Made by a program: the position numbers and the translations under genes. The notes beneath the pieces were generated by a model. The model did no database searches, was not told the DNA's origin, and was given only the letters and a program-made list of their open reading frames with translations. Positions 1-6,065 of a stretch of DNA of 8,441 bases are shown here, piece after piece (the stretch's first letter is position 1; every line of letters starts with the position of its first letter). Source of the stretch: RGIG6904 sp024680835. GTDB taxonomy: Bacteria > Bacillota > Clostridia > Lachnospirales > Lachnospiraceae. Location of the stretch: assembly GCA_024680835.1 (NCBI GenBank), contig JAILBP010000085.1, forward strand, positions 1-8,441, given 5' to 3'.

Positions 1-1804
1 ATACGGAAAAACTCAGATGGATAACCCTGCAGATGATGATATTGAATGGCAGGAGAGCAGGACGTTTACAGGGCTGACACCCGGAATGGAATATCATTTT
101 TATACAAGGGTTGCAGCGACGGATTACTATGAAGCCGGCCCGAAGAGCGCGCCTATTGATATCTCAACCAAGGGCGGCGGTCAGTACAGTAGTCTTGAGG
201 AGACAGACGCCAACAATTTGAAATATGTTTTTGATCTTTCGGAATATGACGGCAGTGTTTCGGCCAATGCAGTAATTGACGGTGGTGGAAGAAATAATCC
301 GGTTGATATTGCGAATCTTAATATACCGGAGACCATTAAGTATTATGATGTGGATGTAAAGGTTACAGAGATAAAGGCTCAAGCTTTTTTCTACAATGAT
401 AATCTTATAAATGTGGTCATACCTGATTCTGTGGAGGTAATAGGTGAATTTGCTTTTGCCAATTGCACAAATATAGAGAATATACAATTCGGAAATGGCC
501 TGAAGTATATAGATGATAGTGCTTTTGCAAGTTGTGGGAAGGTAGAGCAGATCGTCCTCCAGGAAGGACTTGAAGGAATCGGAACACATGCGTTTGCAAA
601 CGACTCTTCATTAAAAGCTGTTTTTCTGCCATCTACGCTTCAGACAGTTTCCGGAAACGAACAAACGAGAAGTATATATTATAATGTTCCGGACACTCTC
701 AAAGTTTATTGTCGTGTTTCCGGAAACGCTATACCCGGACCGAAATCAGGCTGGGAAGAATATTGGAACAGATTTAGCGGAGGTCCCGGAGATGTGTATG
801 ATACCTTCTGGTATAAGGAAGATCCTGAGAAAAACGAAGTGACATTATACTCTCCCGAATCGAAATATCTAACTGAAGACGGCAGTACTCAGTTAACAGT
901 TGAAGTACCGTTTACGTCTGTTTACTCTGAGGATTACCCTGATGGCAGTACGGAATTTAATGAGGGTGATAATACAGGTTTTTGCGTTTTCGAAGCAAAA
1001 GCGACAAATTACATTGGAGTGATTAATTCCGTATGTCTTAATTGGGCTTTGGATAAATATGATAAAGTTATCATACCGGAAGGAAATGTTGCCATGATGG
1101 ATGGTGATGTTTTAATTCCGCAGGATACGGAACTTTTGGTTGAAGGCGATTTCGCTACTGAAGCGTTTAAGTTTCTTTACGAAAACGATACCGTAAGCTA
1201 TAACAGTCTGTATTTTGCACATTACCATGATGATGCGAATAATGTTCTGACAAATAACGGAACAATTCGTGTTACAGGTAATCTTTATACAGCGAATATG
1301 GCGTTTAATGCTTTGGTAGGTGAGAATAGTCAGAGGACGGAAGACTATATGTCTACGATCGTTTCACAGGGAAAGATCGAACTTTTGGATGATAGCAAAT
1401 TTTATATTTACAGTGCTGAAGAAGGAATTCAGAGACAGCATGCTAACAGTGTTTCGTCTAATGCCTGTATGTATATTGATGATATCACGGTGTCCGGTAA
1501 CAGTGCTATTTACGTGAACACATACAGATATCCCGGTGATGAAGACTTTTCTATGTCGAAAATGAAATATTCGGACAGCGACGGCGTAAACAACCTTACA
1601 GGAGCATTCGGTAATAACGGATTGTTTGTTTTGAAATGCGATCCTGATAAATCAACGGGCTCATTTGCGATAGATTATGGTTTTGTATGTGGATTTTATA
1701 ATTTTATAAGCGGTAATACCAGTCAATCAATAAAAGTGCTTGATGTGTTGACATTTAAGCAGGGGAATATAGAAAACTACATATATGCCCATTCAATTCC
1801 GTAA
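1..1804 (+). CDS. FN3 / BspA-type leucine-rich-repeat surface protein, 5' end outside window
   Basis: The reading frame is open to the left edge (codons from base 2), so the ATG at 17 is internal and the true start lies outside the window. Counting from that ATG, residues 1-51 look like the end of a fibronectin type III domain (GLTPGMEYHFYTRV followed by a closing strand). Residues about 95-212 hold three to four BspA/LRR_5-type repeats, with the pattern IPDSVEVIGEFAFANC recurring as IDDSAFASC and IGTHAFAND. The remaining ~380 residues are rich in Asn, Asp, Tyr and Gly, look beta-rich and match no family I know. No LPXTG, SLH or C-terminal membrane anchor is seen; the protein ends NYIYAHSIP. 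Family knowledge points to a secreted or surface protein that binds host, plant or cell-wall polymers. The gene looks more AT-rich than its neighbours. The next gene starts 28 bases on, so the two are probably co-transcribed. Coding status is sure; the role is inferred. Confidence 0.88.
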   Translation, partial: YGKTQMDNPADDDIEWQESRTFTGLTPGMEYHFYTRVAATDYYEAGPKSAPIDISTKGGGQYSSLEETDANNLKYVFDLSEYDGSVSANAVIDGGGRNNPVDIANLNIPETIKYYDVDVKVTEIKAQAFFYNDNLINVVIPDSVEVIGEFAFANCTNIENIQFGNGLKYIDDSAFASCGKVEQIVLQEGLEGIGTHAFANDSSLKAVFLPSTLQTVSGNEQTRSIYYNVPDTLKVYCRVSGNAIPGPKSGWEEYWNRFSGGPGDVYDTFWYKEDPEKNEVTLYSPESKYLTEDGSTQLTVEVPFTSVYSEDYPDGSTEFNEGDNTGFCVFEAKATNYIGVINSVCLNWALDKYDKVIIPEGNVAMMDGDVLIPQDTELLVEGDFATEAFKFLYENDTVSYNSLYFAHYHDDANNVLTNNGTIRVTGNLYTANMAFNALVGENSQRTEDYMSTIVSQGKIELLDDSKFYIYSAEEGIQRQHANSVSSNACMYIDDITVSGNSAIYVNTYRYPGDEDFSMSKMKYSDSDGVNNLTGAFGNNGLFVLKCDPDKSTGSFAIDYGFVCGFYNFISGNTSQSIKVLDVLTFKQGNIENYIYAHSIP

Positions 1805-1815
1805 TGACAGAGATG

Positions 1816-1823
1816 AAAGGAGA
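1816..1823 (+). promoter_or_regulatory. Ribosome binding site fixing the NHL gene start at 1833
   Basis: AAAGGAGA lies 9 bases before the ATG at 1833. The in-frame ATG at 1785 overlaps the end of the preceding gene, has no such site, and would add 16 charged residues ahead of an otherwise clean signal peptide. The start at 1833 is therefore preferred. Confidence 0.85.
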
Positions 1824-1832
1824 AGTATCAGG

Positions 1833-2789
1833 ATGAAAAAAGCGTTTAAAGGTATTACAGCTATGCTGATGAGTGTGGTAATGATCGTTTCGGTCATGGC
1901 TTTTGTACCGCAGGAGGTCTTCGCTGCACAGGGTGATCCATACGGCATTGCATACTCTGATTATGTTGTGTGCGATGATGGCACAATGCTGGTGGCAGAT
2001 CCGAGTCACAATGTTATCTGGAAGTGCAATAAAAAGGGAAAATACAGTGTTTTCGCGGGCGTGAAGGAAAAGGCCGGATCGACGGACGGAAAGGCGAAGA
2101 AAGCCATGTTCAACGCGCCATGGGGAATAACTGAATACGGAAACGGATATCTGGTATCGGATTCGGAAAACGGAAGTCTCCGTTATATTGCCAAAAATAA
2201 GGTTACAACCCTCAAGGTGAAGGGCTATAAATTCGTGCGTCCCACAGGCCTGACAAGCGACGGAGAGGGCAGTGTGTATGTTTCCGATACGGGAAATGCC
2301 TGCGTTGTGAAGGTTGATGCCAAGGGTAAGGCAGTGGTTGTAGCCGGTACAAAGGGTAAGGAAGGCTGCACTGATAACAAAAAGGCAAAAAAGGCTCTTT
2401 TGACAGAGCCCACCGGTCTTGCATATGAAGGCGGTACTCTCTATATCGCAGATTCCGGAAACCATCGTATCGTAAGTTTGGAAAAGGATAAGCTTACGAC
2501 CATAGCCGGCGCTAAAAAGGGAATAGAGGAAGATAAGGACGGCAAGGCATTGAATGCCAGATTCTCAAATCCACAGGGATTGTGCGCATATAACGGCAAG
2601 CTCTATATAGCTGACACCGGCAACGGCTCTGTAAAGGTTCTGGACGGAAAGAAGGTTAAGACCATTGTAAAAGCATTCTCGCAGGAGTACGGTTTTGCAC
2701 CGGCTTCACCGAGAGGAATAGCGGTTAAAGACGGAAATCTTCTGGTGGGAGATGTTTTTGCATTGTTGACTGTGAGCGTTGAGCTGTAG
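1833..2789 (+). CDS. Secreted NHL-repeat beta-propeller protein
   Basis: This is a 318-residue protein. It opens with a signal peptide: MKKAFK, a hydrophobic core at about residues 8-25, then VFA before a likely cut at 31/32. Six NHL-type repeats follow, starting near residues 35, 96, 136, 192, 246 and 292. They show the family pattern P-x-G-[IL], a short turn, then LYIADTGN or VYVSDTGN and a closing strand (PTGLAYEGGTLYIADSGN is the clearest). Between blades, linkers of the form AGxKxKxGxxD-(G)-KAKKA precede the next NP-x-G. Six blades fit a complete propeller. No catalytic motif is visible; NHL propellers usually bind proteins or ligands, and some are lyases. The linkers are very Lys-rich. 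The final repeat ends abruptly in LLTVSVEL. The gene lies 28 bases after the FN3/LRR gene, so it is probably in the same operon and acts outside the cell. The fold is well supported; the function is unknown. Confidence 0.88.
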   Translation: MKKAFKGITAMLMSVVMIVSVMAFVPQEVFAAQGDPYGIAYSDYVVCDDGTMLVADPSHNVIWKCNKKGKYSVFAGVKEKAGSTDGKAKKAMFNAPWGITEYGNGYLVSDSENGSLRYIAKNKVTTLKVKGYKFVRPTGLTSDGEGSVYVSDTGNACVVKVDAKGKAVVVAGTKGKEGCTDNKKAKKALLTEPTGLAYEGGTLYIADSGNHRIVSLEKDKLTTIAGAKKGIEEDKDGKALNARFSNPQGLCAYNGKLYIADTGNGSVKVLDGKKVKTIVKAFSQEYGFAPASPRGIAVKDGNLLVGDVFALLTVSVEL

Positions 2790-2793
2790 AGTT

Positions 2794-2811
2794 GTTATTG
2801 TTCATAGTATG
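2794..2811. promoter_or_regulatory. Degenerate copy of the transporter palindrome, upstream of the LUD gene
   Basis: This 18-base stretch matches the core of the palindrome at 4991-5008 at 14 of 18 positions by hand alignment, including the nine-base run TTCATAGTA. It lies 36-53 bases before the LUD start codon, where an operator would sit. It overlaps a weak candidate promoter (TTGTTC at 2798-2803, TAAAAC at 2820-2825, 16-base spacer). The left half is less conserved, so this may be a weak site or chance similarity. Confidence 0.3.
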
Positions 2812-2846
2812 GTAGAGTGTAAAACAAATCGTGAAAAGGAGTCCTT

Positions 2847-3476
2847 ATGAACGAGAACATAGTGAAAAGAAATGAACTGTTGGCTCAGAAGGTCATCAAA
2901 GGTTTGGAATCCAGGAACATGACCGGTTATTATGCTACTAATGCAGAGGAAGCCTTGAAAAAGGCGCTGGAGCTTATCCCCGAGGGAGCGAGCGTTACCA
3001 TGGGCGGCGGAATGAGTGTTCATGAGATCGGTCTGGTAAAGGCATTAAAGCAGGGTCCGTATGAATTTATTGACAGGGATGAGATGGAAGACAAGCGCGC
3101 GGCAATGCTGGCGGCTTATGATGCGGACTTTTTCCTGTCGGGTGCCAATGCCATGACAGAAGATGGCATTCTGGTGAATATCGACGGCAATGCCAACAGG
3201 GTTTCGGCGATTGCCCAGGGACCGAAGAAGGTTTTGTTTATAGTAGGTATGAATAAGATCTGTGATGACGTGGATGGTGCCATGAAGAGAGCACGAAATG
3301 TAGCGGCTCCCATCAATGCCCAGAGGTTCGGACTATCCACACCATGTTCAAAGACAGGGTCATGCATGAACTGCAAATCACCTGACACCATATGCTGTCA
3401 GTTTTTGATCACAAGGTTTTCAAGGCATAAAGACAGGATTCATGTGATCCTGGTGGGAGAGGATCTGGGATTTTAA
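2847..3476 (+). CDS. LUD-domain lactate utilization family protein (LutC/DUF162-like)
   Basis: This is a 209-residue cytoplasmic protein. The start is set by AAAAGGAG at 2834-2841, five bases before ATG. The LUD fold is shown by GASVTMGGGMSVHEIGL (residues 47-63), DADFFLSGANAMTEDGILVNIDGNANRVSAI in two parts (92-122) and KVLFIVGMNKI (128-138). A cysteine cluster follows at Cys167, 173, 176, 183 and 184 (CSKTGSCMNCKSPDTICC). This stand-alone clostridial form carries a Cys-rich tail that simple LutC lacks; the tail may bind metal or an Fe-S cluster, which is inference. The family takes part in oxidising lactate with LutA and LutB, but neither partner gene is in this window, so a role in lactate use should be taken loosely. 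The gene is 57 bases after the NHL gene with no terminator between, and may be read with it or from its own promoter. It ends at a two-way terminator facing the transporter gene. Confidence 0.87.
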   Translation: MNENIVKRNELLAQKVIKGLESRNMTGYYATNAEEALKKALELIPEGASVTMGGGMSVHEIGLVKALKQGPYEFIDRDEMEDKRAAMLAAYDADFFLSGANAMTEDGILVNIDGNANRVSAIAQGPKKVLFIVGMNKICDDVDGAMKRARNVAAPINAQRFGLSTPCSKTGSCMNCKSPDTICCQFLITRFSRHKDRIHVILVGEDLGF

Positions 3477-3533
3477 TATTTGAACTGTGATTATCGAGTT
3501 TGGTTTTTGCAGTTATAATGCTATGATGAACAA

Positions 3534-3573
3534 AAAAGACAGGATACAGTGGTTTTCCGCGATCCTGTCTTTT
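3534..3573. terminator. Two-way terminator between the LUD and transporter genes
   Basis: The arms AAAAGACAGGAT (3534-3545) and ATCCTGTCTTTT (3562-3573) form a perfect 12-base-pair stem around a 16-base loop. A T-run follows on the plus strand (3575-3580), and an A-run (3532-3537) gives the U-tract on the minus strand. Placed between convergent genes, it can end transcripts from both sides. Confidence 0.9.
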
Positions 3574-3633
3574 GTTTTTTGATGATTTTTATGAAGCTGA
3601 CTCGAACATTACAGGTTTTAGAACTGTTGCATC

Positions 3634-4848
3634 TTATTTGTTTTTCTCTTTAACAGCAAGGATGCAGATTGTAAATGCAACTGCGTAGAGGAGTCCGGCT
3701 ACGGCTATTACGATATTGTAGTTGGTGCCGGAGTTTTTCAATATGATCTCTGAAGTGTTATTGCCGGTGATACCTGCCACAGCCCAGGCTGTCAGTGTGA
3801 TGCCGTGGATCTTTGAGATATTATCCATGCCGAAACGCTGCGAGAGAAGTGCGGGCAGTGTTGAAAAACCGCCGCCGTATCCAAGGTTGATGATCATGAG
3901 CAGCGCTATCATTATGATCCTGAACAGAGTGCCTGTGCCTGACAGGAGTACTGTTAAAAGACATGTGGCAATGCAGCTGATATAGATGATCTGGTATACG
4001 AGGCTTCTGTCTTTCATCTTATCGGAGATGGTGGAGTAGCCTATGCGTCCGAGAGCGTTGCAGGCTGCTGTTACCGAAGGTACAAAGCTGATGATGGCAG
4101 CAAGTATGGCAAGACCTTCAAAGGTGTGGTTCAAAAGCTGCTTTTCGTAGGTTATCAGCATGAGACCACAGTGTATGTTGATAAAGAAGATAAGCCATAT
4201 ACCGATAAAGGTGCGGTTCTTGAGAAGTGGCTTGATGGAGAAGTCGTTGTTTTTGGAAGCGTCCTCAACCCAGCCTTCGGGTTTCTTTAAGATGAGGTGT
4301 CCTACGAACATCATGCAGAAATATACGCCGCCAAGGATGTAGAACATTGCAGAGATACCAAAGTTTTTCTGTAATACTTCCATGATGGGTGTTGCGATGG
4401 CTTTTGCGAGACCGAAGCCCATGATGGAGATACCTGTGGCAAGACCTTTCTGATCGGAAAACCACAGCATCAGTGTTTTGACAGGTGTAATGTAGCCTAC
4501 ACCCAGACCTATTCCCATGATACAGCCATAGAAAACATAAATGCCGATGAGGGCCGCGATACCGGTACAGAAATTGATCACAAGACCTGTGCCGATCATA
4601 CCTGTGGTAAAGCAGATGCAGGAGATGAGAGAGGAGCGGTGAATATCCGCCTCAACCACCTTTCCGGCGAAGGCTGCAGACATACCCAGGAAAAAGATTG
4701 CCAGTGAGAAGGCCCAGCCTGTGGCAAAGGTGCTGACGCCGATCTTCTGAGCGATGGCTTCCTTGAAGGTGCTCCAGCAGTACACGGTACCTATCGAGCA
4801 GTGTATGAGCAGTGCCGGTATGGCCGCTCTGATCCATTTGTTGTTCAT
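3634..4848 (-). CDS. OFA-family (oxalate/formate antiporter-like) MFS transporter
   Basis: This is a 404-residue membrane protein with about 12 hydrophobic segments. The family signature is clear: a GIGLGVGYITPVKT stretch (112-125), then LWFSDQKGLATGISIMGFG (128-146). These match the WFPDKRGLASG region of OxlT. SDKMKDRS (275-282) is the central-loop motif. Compared with OxlT from memory, the substrate-binding Arg272 is kept as Arg268 in NALGRIG, but the Lys355 position in helix 11 appears to be Trp355 (TLTAWAVAG). Oxalate is therefore unlikely; a monocarboxylate such as lactate, pyruvate or formate is possible, but the substrate cannot be read from sequence. The start at 4848 is backed by AAAAGGAG (minus strand, 4858-4865) nine bases ahead. 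The gene has its own consensus promoter and an elaborate upstream region. It is convergent with the LUD gene and shares its terminator. Confidence 0.9.
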   Translation of the reverse strand: MNNKWIRAAIPALLIHCSIGTVYCWSTFKEAIAQKIGVSTFATGWAFSLAIFFLGMSAAFAGKVVEADIHRSSLISCICFTTGMIGTGLVINFCTGIAALIGIYVFYGCIMGIGLGVGYITPVKTLMLWFSDQKGLATGISIMGFGLAKAIATPIMEVLQKNFGISAMFYILGGVYFCMMFVGHLILKKPEGWVEDASKNNDFSIKPLLKNRTFIGIWLIFFINIHCGLMLITYEKQLLNHTFEGLAILAAIISFVPSVTAACNALGRIGYSTISDKMKDRSLVYQIIYISCIATCLLTVLLSGTGTLFRIIMIALLMIINLGYGGGFSTLPALLSQRFGMDNISKIHGITLTAWAVAGITGNNTSEIILKNSGTNYNIVIAVAGLLYAVAFTICILAVKEKNK

Positions 4849-4890
4849 AACGCATGTCTCCTTTTGTTATCTTTTTCATATGCAAGGGAC

Positions 4891-4919
4891 ATTATACATA
4901 TTCATATATTTTGTGTCAA
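4891..4919 (-). promoter_or_regulatory. Perfect-consensus sigma-A promoter of the transporter gene
   Basis: On the minus strand, TTGACA (4919-4914) and TATAAT (4896-4891) are separated by exactly 17 bases. Transcription would start near 4884, giving a leader of about 36 bases that carries the AAAAGGAG site. A promoter this strong usually needs repression, which fits the palindromes just upstream. Confidence 0.85.
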
Positions 4920-4942
4920 TAATAAAATTATGATAAAAAAAA

Positions 4943-4956
4943 CACAATATATTGTG
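4943..4956. repeat. 14-base perfect palindrome upstream of the transporter promoter
   Basis: CACAATATATTGTG is fully self-complementary. Its near edge is 24 bases upstream of the -35 box, centred about 65 bases before the predicted start point. That is a usual place for an activator or for an upstream repressor site. It is AT-rich and short enough that chance cannot be excluded. Confidence 0.5.
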
Positions 4957-4958
4957 CA

Positions 4959-4971
4959 TTGTTGCCAACAA
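4959..4971. repeat. Interrupted palindrome TTGTTG-C-CAACAA
   Basis: Two perfect 6-base arms flank a single C, placed between the 14-base palindrome and the large 30-base one. It could be part of a compound regulatory region or a coincidence; the short arms make it the weakest of the three. Confidence 0.3.
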
Positions 4972-4984
4972 AGTGATTATGAGA

Positions 4985-5014
4985 TTAAATGTTACTATTC
5001 ATAGTAACATTTAA
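4985..5014. promoter_or_regulatory. Large palindrome (14-base arms, 2-base centre), likely operator
   Basis: TTAAATGTTACTAT (4985-4998) is the exact reverse complement of ATAGTAACATTTAA (5001-5014), with only TC between. It lies 66 bases upstream of the transporter -35 box. No T-run or gene end makes it a terminator: the minus-strand terminators of the next gene are at 5073-5162. A dimeric transcription factor site fits best. The regulator family is not identifiable from the motif. Confidence 0.6.
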
Positions 5015-5072
5015 ATAAACATTACTCAAATAAACACTTGTTCACTTGGTGCATGACATCAAGAAAAGAAAG

Positions 5073-5122
5073 ACAACAAAAAAGCAACCGCCAACGCCAA
5101 AGGTAGGGTTGCTTTTTGTTGT
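5073..5122 (-). terminator. Second, stronger terminator of the minus-strand 229-aa gene
   Basis: AAAAAGCAACC (5079-5089) pairs with GGTTGCTTTTT (5107-5117), giving 11 pairs. After one bulged A the stem continues for five more pairs (ACAAC with GTTGT). The A-run on the left becomes the U-tract for minus-strand transcripts. The loop is 17 bases. It could also stop plus-strand reading. Confidence 0.8.
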
Positions 5123-5130
5123 TACTCAGT

Positions 5131-5162
5131 AAAAAGGGAAGATCAGCTCTCTCACCCTTTTT
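5131..5162 (-). terminator. First terminator of the minus-strand 229-aa gene
   Basis: AAAAAGGG (5131-5138) pairs with CCCTTTTT (5155-5162) in an 8-base-pair stem around a 16-base loop, starting about 24 bases past the stop codon. Read on the minus strand it is followed by U residues. It is weaker than the hairpin at 5073-5122; the two stand in tandem. Confidence 0.6.
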
Positions 5163-5185
5163 TTGACTGGTTAGAACGAAATATG

Positions 5186-5875
5186 TCAGCTGTACAGTTT
5201 AGCCTTCGCTACGGCGGTGAGGCCGGCTCTCTGGTCGTAGAAGAGACCGGTGGATGCAGTGCCCTTGGTGACATACCAGCGGTCGCTGCCATCGAATCGG
5301 CTGAGTTCGACATTTACCTGATTGCCTGCGGCATTGCTCTTGATGGTGTACACAATGTTGAGACGTCCAAGCTGTTCAAAACTCTGGCTGTTGAGAGCCT
5401 CGGTGTTGGGTGCGTTGTAGTGGAGCGAAACAGACATCGGTACCGGCGGATGGAAACCGTTGTCGGCCACAGAACCGTCAAAATATGCTCTTGGAAGCCA
5501 GCGGTAGTTGTCGTCCTTTAATCTGTCATTGAAAAACTGCTCCCAGCCTGCTTTGCCGTTGTTACCGCCTTCTGTAAAGCCTCTGCCGAAGGGTTCAAGG
5601 TCGGCATAGAGGTATTTCATCATGCTCATACCGATCTCAAAGTCGGCAGTGAGCGCCATAACGGCGTAAACCCAGTAACCCGTGATGCTGCCGGGATCGG
5701 AAACATCTACGGCTGCCTTGAGTTCTTCAAGGCTTTCCGGTGCCGGATCTTTTAATACTATCTTTCTGTCGTTCTTCCATTCCGGCAAAAGAATTGCCGG
5801 AGTAGTAGCCGACGGTGCAACAGCACCTGCGAAAGTCCCGCTGGCAGCAGTCATCGCTTTGTCTAATAATCCCAT
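5186..5875 (-). CDS. Uncharacterized protein, DUF6935-like
   Basis: This is a 229-residue protein. The frame extends to 5968, but the start at 5875 is preferred because CAGGAGGAGG (minus strand, from 5891) lies just before it, and because the upstream extension overlaps the predicted promoter and hairpin. No signal peptide is convincing: the N-terminus MGLLDKAMTAASGTFAGAVA is small-residue-rich and mildly hydrophobic. A central helical part (residues 64-98, GYWVYAVMALTADFEIGMSMM) precedes a segment with NYRWLPRAYFDGSVADNGF and PPVPMSVS (123-150). That resembles the PRxYFxGxxxxNxYxPxxP pattern I recall from DUF6935 proteins of Firmicutes. The C-terminal half looks beta-rich and includes DRWYVTKGTASTGLFYDQ. 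I know no function for this family. The gene stands alone between tandem terminators and a divergent promoter, so it is probably monocistronic. Coding status is strong; the family name is from memory and tentative. Confidence 0.82.
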   Translation of the reverse strand: MGLLDKAMTAASGTFAGAVAPSATTPAILLPEWKNDRKIVLKDPAPESLEELKAAVDVSDPGSITGYWVYAVMALTADFEIGMSMMKYLYADLEPFGRGFTEGGNNGKAGWEQFFNDRLKDDNYRWLPRAYFDGSVADNGFHPPVPMSVSLHYNAPNTEALNSQSFEQLGRLNIVYTIKSNAAGNQVNVELSRFDGSDRWYVTKGTASTGLFYDQRAGLTAVAKAKLYS

Positions 5876-5911
5876 GTTGTCCCTCCTCCTGAAGTAGAAT
5901 CCTTTAGTGTA

Positions 5912-5942
5912 TGACAGATCAGATGAATACACGGATCTGTCA
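5912..5942 (-). repeat. 9-base inverted repeat in the leader of the 229-aa gene
   Basis: TGACAGATC (5912-5920) and GATCTGTCA (5934-5942) are perfect reverse complements around a 13-base spacer. They lie between the predicted start point (about 5952) and the ribosome binding site. In the mRNA this would be a stem-loop ending 36 bases before the start codon; in DNA it could be an operator. No T-run follows, so it is not a simple terminator. Confidence 0.5.
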
Positions 5943-5958
5943 GAAAACTCATGTTTAT

Positions 5959-5987
5959 ATAATGACACAGTTTACAAAGAATTTCAA
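5959..5987 (-). promoter_or_regulatory. Candidate promoter of the 229-aa gene
   Basis: On the minus strand, TTGAAA (5987-5982) and CATTAT (5964-5959) are 17 bases apart. A TGT triplet directly before the -10 box fits an extended -10 element. The -10 box matches four of six consensus bases, so the call is moderate. Confidence 0.5.
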
Positions 5988-6017
5988 ATATTTCTGAATT
6001 TTTTTGTGAATATTTGA
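5984..6017. repeat. Inverted repeat joining the two divergent promoters
   Basis: TCAAATATT (5984-5992) and AATATTTGA (6009-6017) are perfect 9-base arms 16 bases apart. The left arm overlaps the -35 box of the minus-strand gene, and the right arm overlaps the TTGATG -35-like sequence of the EF-G-2 gene. It could be a shared operator, or just two similar -35 boxes in AT-rich DNA. Confidence 0.4.
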
Positions 6018-6045
6018 TGATTTTATAAAATGAATGTGGTACAAT
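6014..6045 (+). promoter_or_regulatory. Candidate extended -10 promoter of the EF-G-2-like gene
   Basis: TACAAT at 6040-6045 is preceded by TGG (6037-6039), the TG-N form of an extended -10 element. The -35-like TTGATG at 6014-6019 is 20 bases away, longer than ideal, so the extended -10 would carry most of the recognition. Transcription would start near 6052, leaving a leader of about 94 bases. Confidence 0.55.
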
Positions 6046-6065
6046 ACTTTCATTGCAAGTCGAAA

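Noticed and set aside
17..19. ATG at 17 as the true start of the first gene
   Set aside because: The frame is open upstream to the edge, no ribosome site precedes it, and it would begin inside an FN3 domain.
164..632. Minus-strand open frames of 141 and 71 codons opposite the LRR repeats
   Set aside because: The plus frame shows a repeating LRR_5 pattern; the antisense frames are low in complexity and lack start signals.
1755..2465. A 236-codon minus-strand open frame opposite the NHL gene
   Set aside because: It is antisense to a gene with clear NHL repeats and a signal peptide, and its translation is Cys/His-rich with no domain.
2766..2794. TTGACT at 2766-2771 as a -35 box for the LUD gene
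   Set aside because: No acceptable -10 box lies 16-18 bases downstream.
5012..5036. Direct repeat AAATAAACA (5013-5021 and 5028-5036) as an iteron or CRISPR-like array
   Set aside because: Only two copies, AT-rich, 15 bases apart; too little to support an array or an origin.
5876..5968. Longer form of the 229-aa protein starting at 5968
   Set aside because: The added 31 codons cover the predicted promoter and leader hairpin, and the strong AGGAGG site favours the start at 5875.
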